A DNA stretch of 64,000 nucleotides from assembly GCA_028386065.3 (NCBI GenBank), contig JAKUCV010003535.1, positions 144,501-208,500 of the forward strand, read 5' to 3'. Positions 34,721 through 44,419 of the stretch are shown in pieces (the stretch's first letter is position 1; the number at the start of each line of letters is the position of its first letter). The stretch comes from Turnera subulata (lineage: Eukaryota; Streptophyta; Magnoliopsida; Malpighiales; Passifloraceae). The notes under the pieces are model-generated. The model was not told the DNA's origin. It made no database searches and was given only the letters and a program-made list of their open reading frames with translations. Made by a program: the position numbers and the translations under genes.

Positions 34721-36310
34721 TGTGAGAACCCGACCCAAAATCACTTGGGCCTTCTCACCTATTCCTTTACACCTTCCTCTTAACCTTCATCCAGCATCTT
34801 TGGAGTCGCCACACAAATTTTACTAAAGGACAAAAACTTGGGAAAAATCTTTTGTATCACTCCATTTAGGCAACTGATCGACGAACCAAAGATGAAGGAC
34901 CCGGGGGCTCGTCATTGATGGGAAGGTGTTAGGCACCCATCCATGTTAGGGCGAAACCTTGTGCAATTGAAGAACTTTGTATGCCTTGTGCAAGTGTGCA
35001 AACAAATTACATAAATACTAAAATTAAAAAGAAAGAGGAGAATAAGAAGATTTGGCTAAAGTTTCACCACTAGAGACCACCTACGTACCCCGGCGATCAG
35101 GTTCAAAGCCCACGTAGTTCTTAAGATGGCATCATAGCAATCACATCATCATAAACATCAGCAAACAATCAACAAATGATACACAAAAAGGGGTTAAGGC
35201 TTACCTCTTGTAACCCTCCTCTAGCTCCTTGATTTGGGTTATGTTATGTCCCAACCTTCTTCCCACTTCTTAACTCTATCTTGGATTCCCTTCTTCGTCT
35301 ACCCTTGCTACTTCTTTGTTGATGCTACCCATGATATTTCTCCAGAGTTTTTGCCTATAAAACTATTTCTAGGCTTAGAGAAGTAGAGTTTCTCCAAGCA
35401 ACAACGCTTATGAAGAGTGTGTGTAGAATAGAATGTGTGTCCCTTGAAATGCGAGAGGAGGGTCCTATTTATAGTGTTCTGGGTAGTGTAGGGGCGTGGA
35501 CCTGCTTAATGATCAAGATGATGGCCAGAAATTTGGGCCAAAACCGAGTAGAATCAAATTAGGGGTGAAATCAGAGGAGAACGCATTTCTGGAGTGCACA
35601 TGAACGCCACGGCCGGCGGTCATAGGGGGATGACCGCCCGGACCTGGCGGTCTTCCCAAGATGACCTCCCGGCTCATTGCGCTTCCCTCGCTTTTTCCTT
35701 TTTCGGTTCCGATTCCCTCTAATTCCTCCCTGATTTGATTCCACTACGTAATTAACCTTTTAACTGCCCAGAATCACTTCTTTTCTTGATTACTACTCTC
35801 AATCATCTCCTAATTGATTAATTACACACTAACTCCTCATTTCATGTTAAATCATACCAAAAACACTTCTACAATTAAGGGATGATTTAACTATGATTTT
35901 TCACGAAAATCAAAGCTAAAATTTGTCTGCAAGTGTTTATGGGCTGTGCAACTCTGGAAAAGTCCATATTCTATTAATTTGGACCCTTACATTCATTCTT
36001 AACCCAAAAATAAATCATCTCAATATAATTAGGTTTAAAGAATAAATAAACAAGCCCAAGCAAATAGAATAAAATACATTTTAGCAATTTAGTCCCTAAT
36101 ATATATTTTTATCTTCATAACAAATCATCTTATTAATCTTAGGACTTAAACACATAACAAGTTTTAATCACTAAAAAATATATAAATTTTACCAAACTAA
36201 ATTCCCACCATGTCTTAACCCAAGACTAAATCATCTCATTAATCTCAAGGTTCAAACATGCTAAAAATCTAATTTAGTAAAATGTTCAGGGTCAAATTTG
36301 GGTGTTCACA
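34721..36310 (-). mobile_element. Tat-like 5' LTR (right LTR of tandem arrangement)
   Basis: 1590 bp, homologous throughout to 30172-31794. Starts TGTGAACACCC at 36310 (minus strand), ends GTCGGGTTCTCACA. TATA box TATAAATAG on the minus strand at 35465-35473. Its right edge lies inside a copia gag gene, showing it inserted there. Confidence 0.88.
35588..35675. promoter_or_regulatory. GGCGGTCAT-N6-ATGACCGCC module in LTR U3
   Basis: A perfect pair: GGCGGTCAT 35615-35623, six bases, ATGACCGCC 35630-35638. It is flanked by diverged half-sites (AACGCC, TGGCGGTCTT, ATGACCTCC). It begins about 115 bp upstream of the minus-strand TATA box at 35473. Confidence 0.7.
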
Positions 36311-37235
36311 GACGTCAGAATCATTTGAGGAGTCTGAATCATCCCATAGCAACCATAGCCTTCTTTCCTCTGGTTTTTGAGAAACCAGATCTGTCCTTCT
36401 TTTGATGTGGACATTCTAATTTGATGTATCCTGGACGATTGCATCCAAAGCATACCAAAGAATCTTTCTTGGAATCATCAACTTTTACATCCTTCAGATT
36501 CTTCCCTTTGAGTTGCTTCTTCATCTTAAGGTACCTTGCTAATCGTCTAGCAAGAAGAGCTACATCAGAGTCGCTTTCATCAACCATCAGTTGGTTCTTG
36601 GACCTTCAAGGGGACATCCTTTCTCTTGGGTTCAATTTTGTCACCATGACAGATCAACTTGCCAATCAGCTCATCATAGGATAGTAAGTTCAAGTTCTGA
36701 GCTTCCTCAATGACAGTCACTTTAGGTTCCCATTCTTTGGGAAGTGATCTCAGAATTTTTGTAACTTTCTCTCTATGTGTCAGCACTTTTTCAAGAGATG
36801 CTAGATTGTTGCAGAGTATGGTGAACCGAGTGTCCATTGCATGGATGGTTTCACCAGAGATCATTTAAAATAGCTCATACTCTCATATTAAGCGATTGAG
36901 CCTTGATTCCTTGACTTGATTGGTGCCTTCATGGATGATGCAAAGCAACCTCCAGTGTCGTAAGCTGTTTCACAGGATCTGACCCTTTGAAACTCACTCT
37001 CACTGATTCTACATAGAAGAACGTTCTTGGCTTGTGCATCAGGCTTTGCTCTCTTCATCTCATCTTCAATCCAGAGATGCATCTCCCTGGTTGGTCTTTT
37101 GTAGGGATTCTGGACAATATGCCACATCTCGATATCCTTTCCCTCGAGGAAGATCTTCATGCGAAACTTCCAGTAATCAAAGTTTGCCCCATCAAAGTAT
37201 GGTTCCTTGTTCACGCTTGTTCCCTCAAAAGCCAT
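36311..37235 (-). pseudogene. Copia (SIRE-like) gag, truncated by the Tat-like LTR
   Basis: ATG at 37235: MAFEGTSVNKEPYFDGANFD then YWKFRMKIFLEGKD, the copia gag N-terminal domain. Further blocks in shifted frames are TRFTILCNNLASLEKVLTHR with KILRSLPKEWEPKVTVIEEA (36864-36580), and a zinc knuckle CFGCNRPGYIKLEC in which the His is replaced by Tyr (36587-36339). The reading ends in an acidic Asp/Ser stretch cut at 36310 by the LTR. Several frame changes mark it as a pseudogene. The rest of this element is not found in the window. Confidence 0.85.
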
Positions 37236-37292
37236 GATCTTCGTCTCTCGATTTTACTCCTTTAGAACTGAGAACGCAGCTCCGCTACCAAT
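37236..37292 (-). other. Copia leader with primer-binding site
   Basis: The minus strand after the LTR reads AATTGGTAGCGGAGCTGCG (plus 37274-37292), a Met-tRNA-type PBS. A short leader leads to the gag ATG at 37235. Confidence 0.8.
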
Positions 37293-38301
37293 TGTAGGCC
37301 CAAAAGTGCCTAAGAGGGGAGGGGTGAATTAGGCTTTAAACTTTTTCGGATAGTAAGGATCCGGTATTTGAGAAACCAGATCTTTGAGGAGCTCGGTGAG
37401 TGTTTAAGATAATGAACGAGTAAGGAAAGTAAAGAGAAATTGAAACATATGATTTAGAATGGTTCCCCCTCACCAAGTACCTCCACTACCTAAAGGTTCC
37501 TTCCTTTAGGATTTCAAACACTCACTATATTTAGGTTTTTGCGGGTTCAACCTTAACCTTAACAAACACAAGCTTTTCTAGGCTAAGCTTAAACCTTTAC
37601 AAACTTTTCATAGGCTAAGCTCTAACCTACCCTCAAATCTAATCCTAGACTTAAGTACCCAGCAAATCTAATCCAAGACTTACAAACTACCCTTTGAATG
37701 CGTATTACAATGTAAGCAGAAAAACCAGATCTTTAAGCTCAAGTATACACTCAGAATTTGCACAATAGCTGGGATAAGTTCTCAAAGGTGTTAATGACCC
37801 TTTTTATAGAATTTGAGTGTAGGGAATGGCAACTGCAACGGCTCCTTGTACTTTCAGTTGATTTCAGTTCATTAAAGCTTCAGTTTGATACCGTTGTGCC
37901 ATGTCAACTCCTTGGTTGCAAAGTATTACCAAATCTGGAAAGTTTGGACCACCTTTTTGAGTTCTGTCGGAGTTAGGTGGGAAAGTATTCTGCACCTTCA
38001 TAAAGCCATCCCTCGTACTTGTTCACCACTTCAGACCGCTGGAAGTGTGTTTTAATTGCTTGGCACGCAACTTGCACAAAAGATAGAGAGTGACAGCTCG
38101 CAGATATGGTTGCAACAAAAACCATCTAGCGTGTTTTTAAGATATGATTTCGACAGAAACCATAATCCTTACTGTAAGTTAAAATCAACACAAGGTAGAC
38201 TAAAAGCACACTTGTAATTTGTTAGTCATCAAAACTAAATAATCACCAAAGTTAATCACAATTTAGCACTAAGGGATGATTAACCCTATTTTTGGTCAAC
38301 A
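37293..38301 (-). mobile_element. 5' LTR of SIRE-like copia element
   Basis: 1009 bp. The minus strand starts TGTTGACCAAAAATAGGG at 38301 and ends GGCACTTTTGGGCCTACA at 37293, next to the PBS. Termini of this type are common in SIRE-like copia elements. No second LTR is present in the window. Confidence 0.8.
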
Positions 38302-38614
38302 ATTTGGAGTTTTAGGATTTAAAATTTTTATATTTAAAATATTAGGATTTAAAATCTATGATTTAAAATAATTAAGATTTTAGGACGTAATCAATCTAAA
38401 TTGTGGTAGGGGGACCATAATAAATATTGTGAAACATTTAAGGGATAAAAATTATTAATTTAATACCTGAAATTGAGAAAAATAAAAAAAAGTAAATAAA
38501 TTTAGGAGTCAATTGATAATTATACTTGATTTTAGTGATTTAAGAGTGAAAAAAAGAGTGGAGTAACCAACTAAAAGGTTTTAGGATTTCCAAAACCATT
38601 ATCCCTTTTTGTTA
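38302..38614. other. AT-rich spacer, nothing recognised
   Basis: About 310 bp with short AT-rich repeats (GGATTTAAAAT-like). No ORF or known element ends except the 9-bp duplication of the following element at 38606-38614. Confidence 0.5.
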
Positions 38615-39569
38615 GGGATAACTACTTGGCAAGCTTAAACATTTTTGTTTTCTTCAACTAAATTTTATATCTTTAAAAACCCCACTTAAGTCCTATTCCT
38701 TTATTAGTTACATCAAACAAGTTCTAAACCTTATTTTCGTCAAATCTTTCCGTTAAATCTAACTTTTGTAAGAGGAATAGTTACAGTTTAGTCCCTCAAA
38801 CTTTTGATTTAAAGTAAAAACATCCATAAACAAACAAAATTTAAAAAATACAATAAAATTTTATTTTTTAAAAAAATATTAAAATTAAAAAAATAAATCA
38901 CAAAAAAATTAAAATCTTTAAAACATAATTCTAAAATTTTAAAATTCTGAATCCCAAAATGCTAAATTCTAAACCTTAAATAATTTAAAACCAAAATTAT
39001 AAACTTTAAATTTTAAATTTTAAAAATTTTAAACCCTAAATCCTAAAATTTTTTAATCCTATAACCCTAAATCTTAAAACCTTAAATTCTAAATCATAAA
39101 CCCTACACCCTAAAACTCAAAACCCAAAACTCTAAATCTAAAACCCTAAAATACTAAATCCTAAATTCCAAACCTTAAACTCTAAATATTTAAATTCCTA
39201 AATTCAAAAATTCTAAATTTTATGGTTTAGTGTTTTGAAATTTTAGGATTTATGTTTTAAAGATTTTAAATTTTTTTTGATTTATGTTTTAAATTTTAAT
39301 ATATTTTTTAAAAATAAAGTTTTATGATATTTTTATTTTTATTTTTATTTGTAGGGAGTTTTTTTTGCTTTAAATCAAAAGTTTGAGGGACTAAACTGTA
39401 ACTAATCTTCTTACAAAAGTTAGATTTAACGGAAGGACTTGACGGAAATAAGGTTTAAGACTTGTTTGATGTAACTAATAAAAAAATAAAACTTAAGTGG
39501 AAATTTTTAAAGATATAGGACTTGTTGCAGAGAATGAAAAAGTTTAAGATTTCCCAAATAGTTATCTCC
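38615..39569. mobile_element. Foldback MULE-like element, 955 bp, telomere-like core
   Basis: Flanked by the perfect 9-bp duplication TTTTTGTTA (38606-38614 and 39570-39578). The ends read GGGATAACTA on the left and TAGTTATCTCC on the right. Inverted arms of about 200 bp pair across the element: TTTGATGTAACTAATAAA on the right is the complement of TTTATTAGTTACATCAAA on the left, and AAATCTAACTTTTGTAAG pairs likewise. The centre (about 38930-39240) is a degenerate array of CCCTAAA/AAACCTTAAA words. No transposase. It sits 500 bp upstream of the host gene. Confidence 0.85.
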
Positions 39570-39578
39570 TTTTTGTTA

Positions 39579-40071
39579 ACTTTAGGACCAATCGTTTGTT
39601 TTGGACAAAGCCACGCAAACTTTGTTGTCCGGTCACATGCAATAAGATTACAATCCAATTCCCCCATTAATTCCCCCAAGCCAACGTGTCCATCTTCCTC
39701 ACTCCTTACCTACAGACAGACAGTGGTGGTGCCTGCGTGTGGCGTCAAGACTCCTCCCTTTCCCTTTCTCACTTTTCTTTCTTTCTTTCTTTCTTCCATT
39801 TTTTATTCTTTTTTTCCAAAAATTAATTAGTTCCATCCATAAATAAATATAATACACCACCGCCAATTCTTTCCCCTAAATTCTCTCCTCTACTATTAGT
39901 ATTATTTTCTCCTTCCTTCCCACATTCTCAGTTTCTTACTTTTCCTCTCTGTCAACGGAATCTCTTAATTTTCCCTTCTCATCATCTATTCATTATTCTC
40001 TATTATTTCTTTGTTGTTGTTGTTGTTGTTGTTTCTCTTTAATTTAATTTAGCTAAATATTAGTAATAATT
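39579..40071 (+). promoter_or_regulatory. Upstream region of the host gene
   Basis: Pyrimidine-rich (CTTT repeats around 39775-39797) with a CATAAATAAATATAA stretch near 39838-39853 that could act as a TATA region. A UTR-like C/T-rich leader follows, with a (TTG)7 run at 40012-40032 just before the ATG at 40072. Start of transcription is not determinable from sequence. Confidence 0.4.
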
Positions 40072-40394
40072 ATGGCAGAAGCCACGCTATGCTTCTCAAC
40101 CTTCTCTTCCCTTTCCCTAATTCCAAGAGAGCAGCAGCACATGAATTCCTTCCCTTCCTCTCCCAAACTCCTCTCCCTTCCTCCTCCTCGATCCCTTCGC
40201 TTCATTCCCAGATCAGCTGCCTCCCATTCCGGATTCAACGACCATGATCCCTTCTCGCCCTTCTCCCCCTGCTCCCATAATGGTATGTATGTACGTGTAA
40301 GTAATCCAGGTGGTTACTTACAATCTCAAATTATTTAAGATCCAATTGTTGGAAGGAATAGTCTCTTTATCTCGTATTTTCTTTGATTGCATGG

Positions 40395-40489
<95 letters not shown>

Positions 40490-41097
40490 TTTGTATTGTA
40501 TTGTGCTTATTATTAGTTATCGAATGGGTTCAAGAGGAGAGAGTTACGCTGTTCACCGCTGATGGCCTTGTTCAGATTGGTGGCTCTATGGTTCCTCGAT
40601 TTGTAAATGTATGTAAATGCTACTACATACCCATTTCCCCTTCCTTCCTTCCATGTAAAACAAAAATTCTTTTATCATCAATTGCTATATATTTCTTTTT
40701 ATTTCCTTAACAGGAGAAGCAAGGGAAGTCAAAGACCACCCAGCGATTTCAACGGTTTCAAGAGAGTGATTACATGGACCCAAAACAGGAGTTATGCTTG
40801 GGTGCTCTTTTTTATATCGCAGCAACAAATGTACGCAATTCTTGACGTCGTTGCTACTGCCATTCAATTCACATTTTTTATATATTGATATGGGGCTTCC
40901 CTGCTTGCATTCCCCATCTCATCTGTGATTTTTTTTTTTTCTCATTTTATTAGGGTCTTGATACCGGCAGAAGGTTGTGTATATTTGGTTTCTGTCGGTC
41001 CATTGAAATGCTTAGTGATGTTGTGGAAGACACTGTTTTGGAGCATGGCGGAGAGGTAAATTAAGCCCTTCTTAAATAGAATCTACTCTACTTAAAA

Positions 41098-41168
<71 letters not shown>

Positions 41169-42363
41169 GGTATGTATACGTGGGGTATGAGGAATATATT
41201 CTATTGCAAAATCGAGTAGAGCGCATGCAGTTGCCCAAGTTGCTTTAACAAGTCTGAGTTCAATGTGGATACAAATTGTATGAGATATTTTAGGTCTAGT
41301 AATCAAAATATTCTCATTGATTCAGCCTTTTTATTTGGCTCCTCCCAACAGGAAAAGGGAATTGTTGTTCCTTTCTCACTTCATCTGGATTTGATTAATC
41401 TAGCAGCATACTAGGCTCCCGAACTATGTCCTGTATGCTGTGATTTTCATGCACATTCTGGCTGGATTGGATTTATTTATTCTTTCGTTTTGAGAAATGT
41501 GGATTGGGTTTATTTGATTAGACAATTTGTTGGCTGAGGTCGGTCACTAGGGAAGTTAATTATATATAAATGGGAGAGAGAGAAGTGGACAGTGTCTGTG
41601 TATCAAACAAAGAATACTGACAATCTGCACCCTTTTGGTTTCCTCATTGCTGCTGCCTGAGTGCAGGATTAAGCTTGAAAGTCTCATAAGTTGATGATGA
41701 AATTAAATCAAGTTCCTTATCTGAGTTTTGCCCTATCCCTTTGCCTTCTTACTGCTGCAATGGGACAATAAAAAGTATAAACCAGGCTATACTCCATCTT
41801 TAATAAGGGAGAAAAAAAAAACAACAACAAACTAGCACACACCCTAAACATGTATATATTATATTTGAGATGTGAATCATGCGATTGGTGAAGGAATCGG
41901 GACCTGTTTTTATGATTCTATGAACCACTGCACTTGCTGTTTCACACTTTGCCAACGCACTTAATTTCCAAAACAAAGCTAAGTTGCCCCTTGGTGAATG
42001 GACATTGTTCTTATTGAAATTATTCTTCAAACAACGGCACATATATGTTGTACTATTCAAATGGTTGTTTTACCTCTGCAATGTCTTCCTAGCATTGTTT
42101 GGTTTTTGTTTTGGCTATTTCTAGTTAGCATTTTTATTCTGGGGATTTTGGTTTAGTAGATTAATTAAACAATACAAATTTTCATTTTCCAGGTCGTTGC
42201 CGCAGAGAAGGCAATCAAAGGTGGTTTGCATGAGAAGCTAACCATGACTGTGGCAGTGCCATACCTTTGGGGTGTACCTCCTGCATCTGAGACCCTCCGC
42301 CTCGCTGTTAGGAGTGGTGGGGGCATTGTAGACAAGGTTACATGGCAATGGGATTTCTTGTAA
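40072..42363 (+). CDS. Predicted chloroplast-targeted conserved protein, five exons, 230 aa
   Basis: The exon model is 40072-40282, 40517-40608, 40714-40830, 40954-41055 and 42193-42363. All introns have GT/AG ends and the coding sum is 693 nt with one open frame to TAA. The first ~55 residues are Ser/Pro/Arg-rich with few acidic residues (MAEATLCFSTFSSLSLIPRE), typical of a plastid transit peptide. The mature part includes RVTLFTADGLVQIGGSMVPR, ESDYMDPKQELCLGALFYIA, RRLCIFGFCRSIEMLSDVVE, HEKLTMTVAVPYLWGVPPAS and ends VTWQWDFL. I recall similar plant plastid proteins of unknown function but cannot name one. No catalytic motif or membrane segment is evident. It is the only intact host gene in the window. 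Intron 1 carries a long (TA)n(GT)n run and intron 4 a (TTA)n run. Splice sites were assigned by eye. Confidence 0.88.
40397..40486. repeat. (TA)n(GT)n microsatellite in intron 1
   Basis: About 30 TA units followed by about 15 GT units. Its translation as Tyr-Ile or Val-Cys repeats is an artefact. Confidence 0.98.
41098..41168. repeat. (ATT)n microsatellite in intron 4
   Basis: About 23 uninterrupted ATT units. The poly-Ile frame on the minus strand is an artefact of this repeat. Confidence 0.98.
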
Positions 42364-43160
42364 ATTAGACGCCAAATCCCTCTTTAACTTTTCGGAGTTC
42401 ATTATGTAAATATAATTGTGCTCAAGTGTACAAAATTCAGTTGCATTATTGACTTTCAAAAAAAAAAAAAAGAAAAGAAGAGAAAATTCAGTTGTTGTAT
42501 CATTGACATTCTGTGGTCAACTTCATGTTGATAACCTATATTGATTCTTTTTTTTTTTTTTTGCCGTTACTATATTGATTCTTACTCTTACCAGGTTTTC
42601 GCTGTTATATTGCTTGTCGGGTTGCAATGCAGACAATTGAAGTAGAAATTTCAGTTACTAACAGTTATAAAATCGGCGTTCCTATGTAGTTTTAGACATG
42701 TTATGCTCGCTAGTTCTCTAATAAGCCTTAACAGGTTAAGCTACAAGACTAAATGATCTAATCTCAAGCTTAGCTGCCTAAGTATCGGGTTTGTCAAAGA
42801 TAAATTTGAGCTTGGTTCATTAACATAACAAGTCAGGCTAAAGTAGACCCGGCATTGACAAGACAACCTGACACGAAACTAACAACCCGACACGAAACTA
42901 ACAGGTATAGGTTAGAGATTTTCAACCCATTTAGTAAAATGGGTCGACCCGACCCGACACGAAAATTATTAGGTCAGGTCACTGGTTGACCCGCCAACTC
43001 GATTGGTACTTGTTTATGACCCGATTATATTTAGAGTATAAATATTTTACTGATTTAATATGATTTTTTAATATTAAAGGTCAAAGTTATTAAAATTATC
43101 CAAAAATACTTTAAAATATTATTACATTATGATTTTATAATTTATAGTTTTATTTAATAT
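42364..43160. repeat. 3' flank of host gene with a degenerate repeat
   Basis: 42364-42840 is AT-rich flank with poly(A) at 42459-42477 and poly(T) at 42548-42562. 42850-43040 is rich in ACCCGACACGAAA and GGGTCGACCCGACCCG words, two of them adjacent (42868-42902), as in a common class of plant MITE-like repeats. No gene and no clear termini or target duplication. Confidence 0.4.
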
Positions 43161-44414
43161 ATGAGAAAATCTAATTATATGCCTACTTTCATACAAAATA
43201 GAGTAAATCGCATATGTAGGGTCCGCACTATTTCAAAAGTATCGTTTGGGATTCTGTACTATTTCTTATCCCTTTTTACGGGTCTGTACTCTTATTTCTC
43301 GTTCCTTTTAGGGGTCTCGGGCAGCCCCGCTGATGACGTGTACTGCCCGAGAATGAGGACAAGACCGAAAAATCCGCAGGCGAGGGAATCAAATTAAGGA
43401 AAACCCGAACAAAATAGGAAGAACATAAACAGTAATCCGGACCCAGTGGACATACAGGAAAGACCGCTAGGTTGTGGCGGTCATGTCGCGATGACCGCCT
43501 GGCCTTGGCAGTCATGCGTTCTTGTTTTGGAAACTTCTTTATGCAGTGAGCACACTTCATTATTTCGAAGATCACGAGAAATATAGAAATCAAAATTGAG
43601 TGAAATCAATTGGAGACAAAACTACACTTCCCGAGCTTTTCAGGCATATAAAATTCAAATTTTTTGGATGTGTCTACAGAGGAGCAACAATTATTTGAAG
43701 TCGGCCTAACTGTGCAGGAATTCAGCACCGACTTAGGCCCACTAGAAAAGAAGAAAAGCTTTTGTCGAAACCCTAGCTCCTGTCTTCTGTCTTCATTTGC
43801 GTCCCAAAAAATTGATTCTTTTCTGCTGTAGCCATCTTTTTTATTTATCCCTTGGAAACCCTAGCATTAATTTCTAGAAGTTAACTTAGGTAGCTAAAAT
43901 CTAGGATTTAATGTTTCTAAGATTCTTTTCTTTCTTTAGTCGTAGGAGGTTTATTTTTTATTCTTAATAGGAGTGTCCGGCAAGTCAGTGGCCGAATATA
44001 ACTCTAATTAAAGAGCCAAAAATTTCCTTTGACGCACTTTTATAAAAACTACAGAATTCTGATCTGCGGGATTCAACAGGGTGACTCCGTTGAAAACTCT
44101 TCGATAAGAAATCTTCATCAAATCAGCTTCAATTCCTCCAGAAATCCTCAAAGGGCTTGAATCTCATGAAAAATAGGTTATTTTGTATCAAAAGGCACCT
44201 GAAAGCAAGAATCAATAAGCAAACGCAATGCTAGTGAAAATTGAACTAAAACAATGAAGAAAGTGCATGATTTCTAACTAAATGCTTGGCCAAAAGGATG
44301 TTTTATGCTCTAAAAAGTACATGATTTGCACACTCATCATAGATCGATCGTTTTATTTATAATAATTGGCCTTGAAGTCGACGTATAGTCTCTGTCCAGA
44401 AACCCAAGGTAAGT
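43161..44414 (+). mobile_element. Tat-like LTR remnant and unassigned flank
   Basis: 43380-43520 matches the U3 part of the Tat-like LTR (AAATAGGAAGAA, then the GGCGGTCAT module). A TATAAAA lies near 43648. 43780-44414 has no recognisable gene. A GAAACCCTAGCTCCTGTC stretch at 43769 looks like a UTR start. The flank at 44415 continues after the solo LTR at 48514. Confidence 0.45.
43476..43520. promoter_or_regulatory. GGCGGTCAT-N6-ATGACCGCC module, perfect copy
   Basis: GGCGGTCAT 43476-43484, six bases (GTCGCG), ATGACCGCC 43491-43499, followed by GGCAGTCAT about 6 bp later. The two 9-bp arms are exact inverted repeats. Confidence 0.75.
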
Positions 44415-44419
44415 GTTCT

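Noticed and set aside
40310..40710. Tyr-Ile and Val-Cys repeat frames
   Set aside because: Translation of the intron microsatellite.
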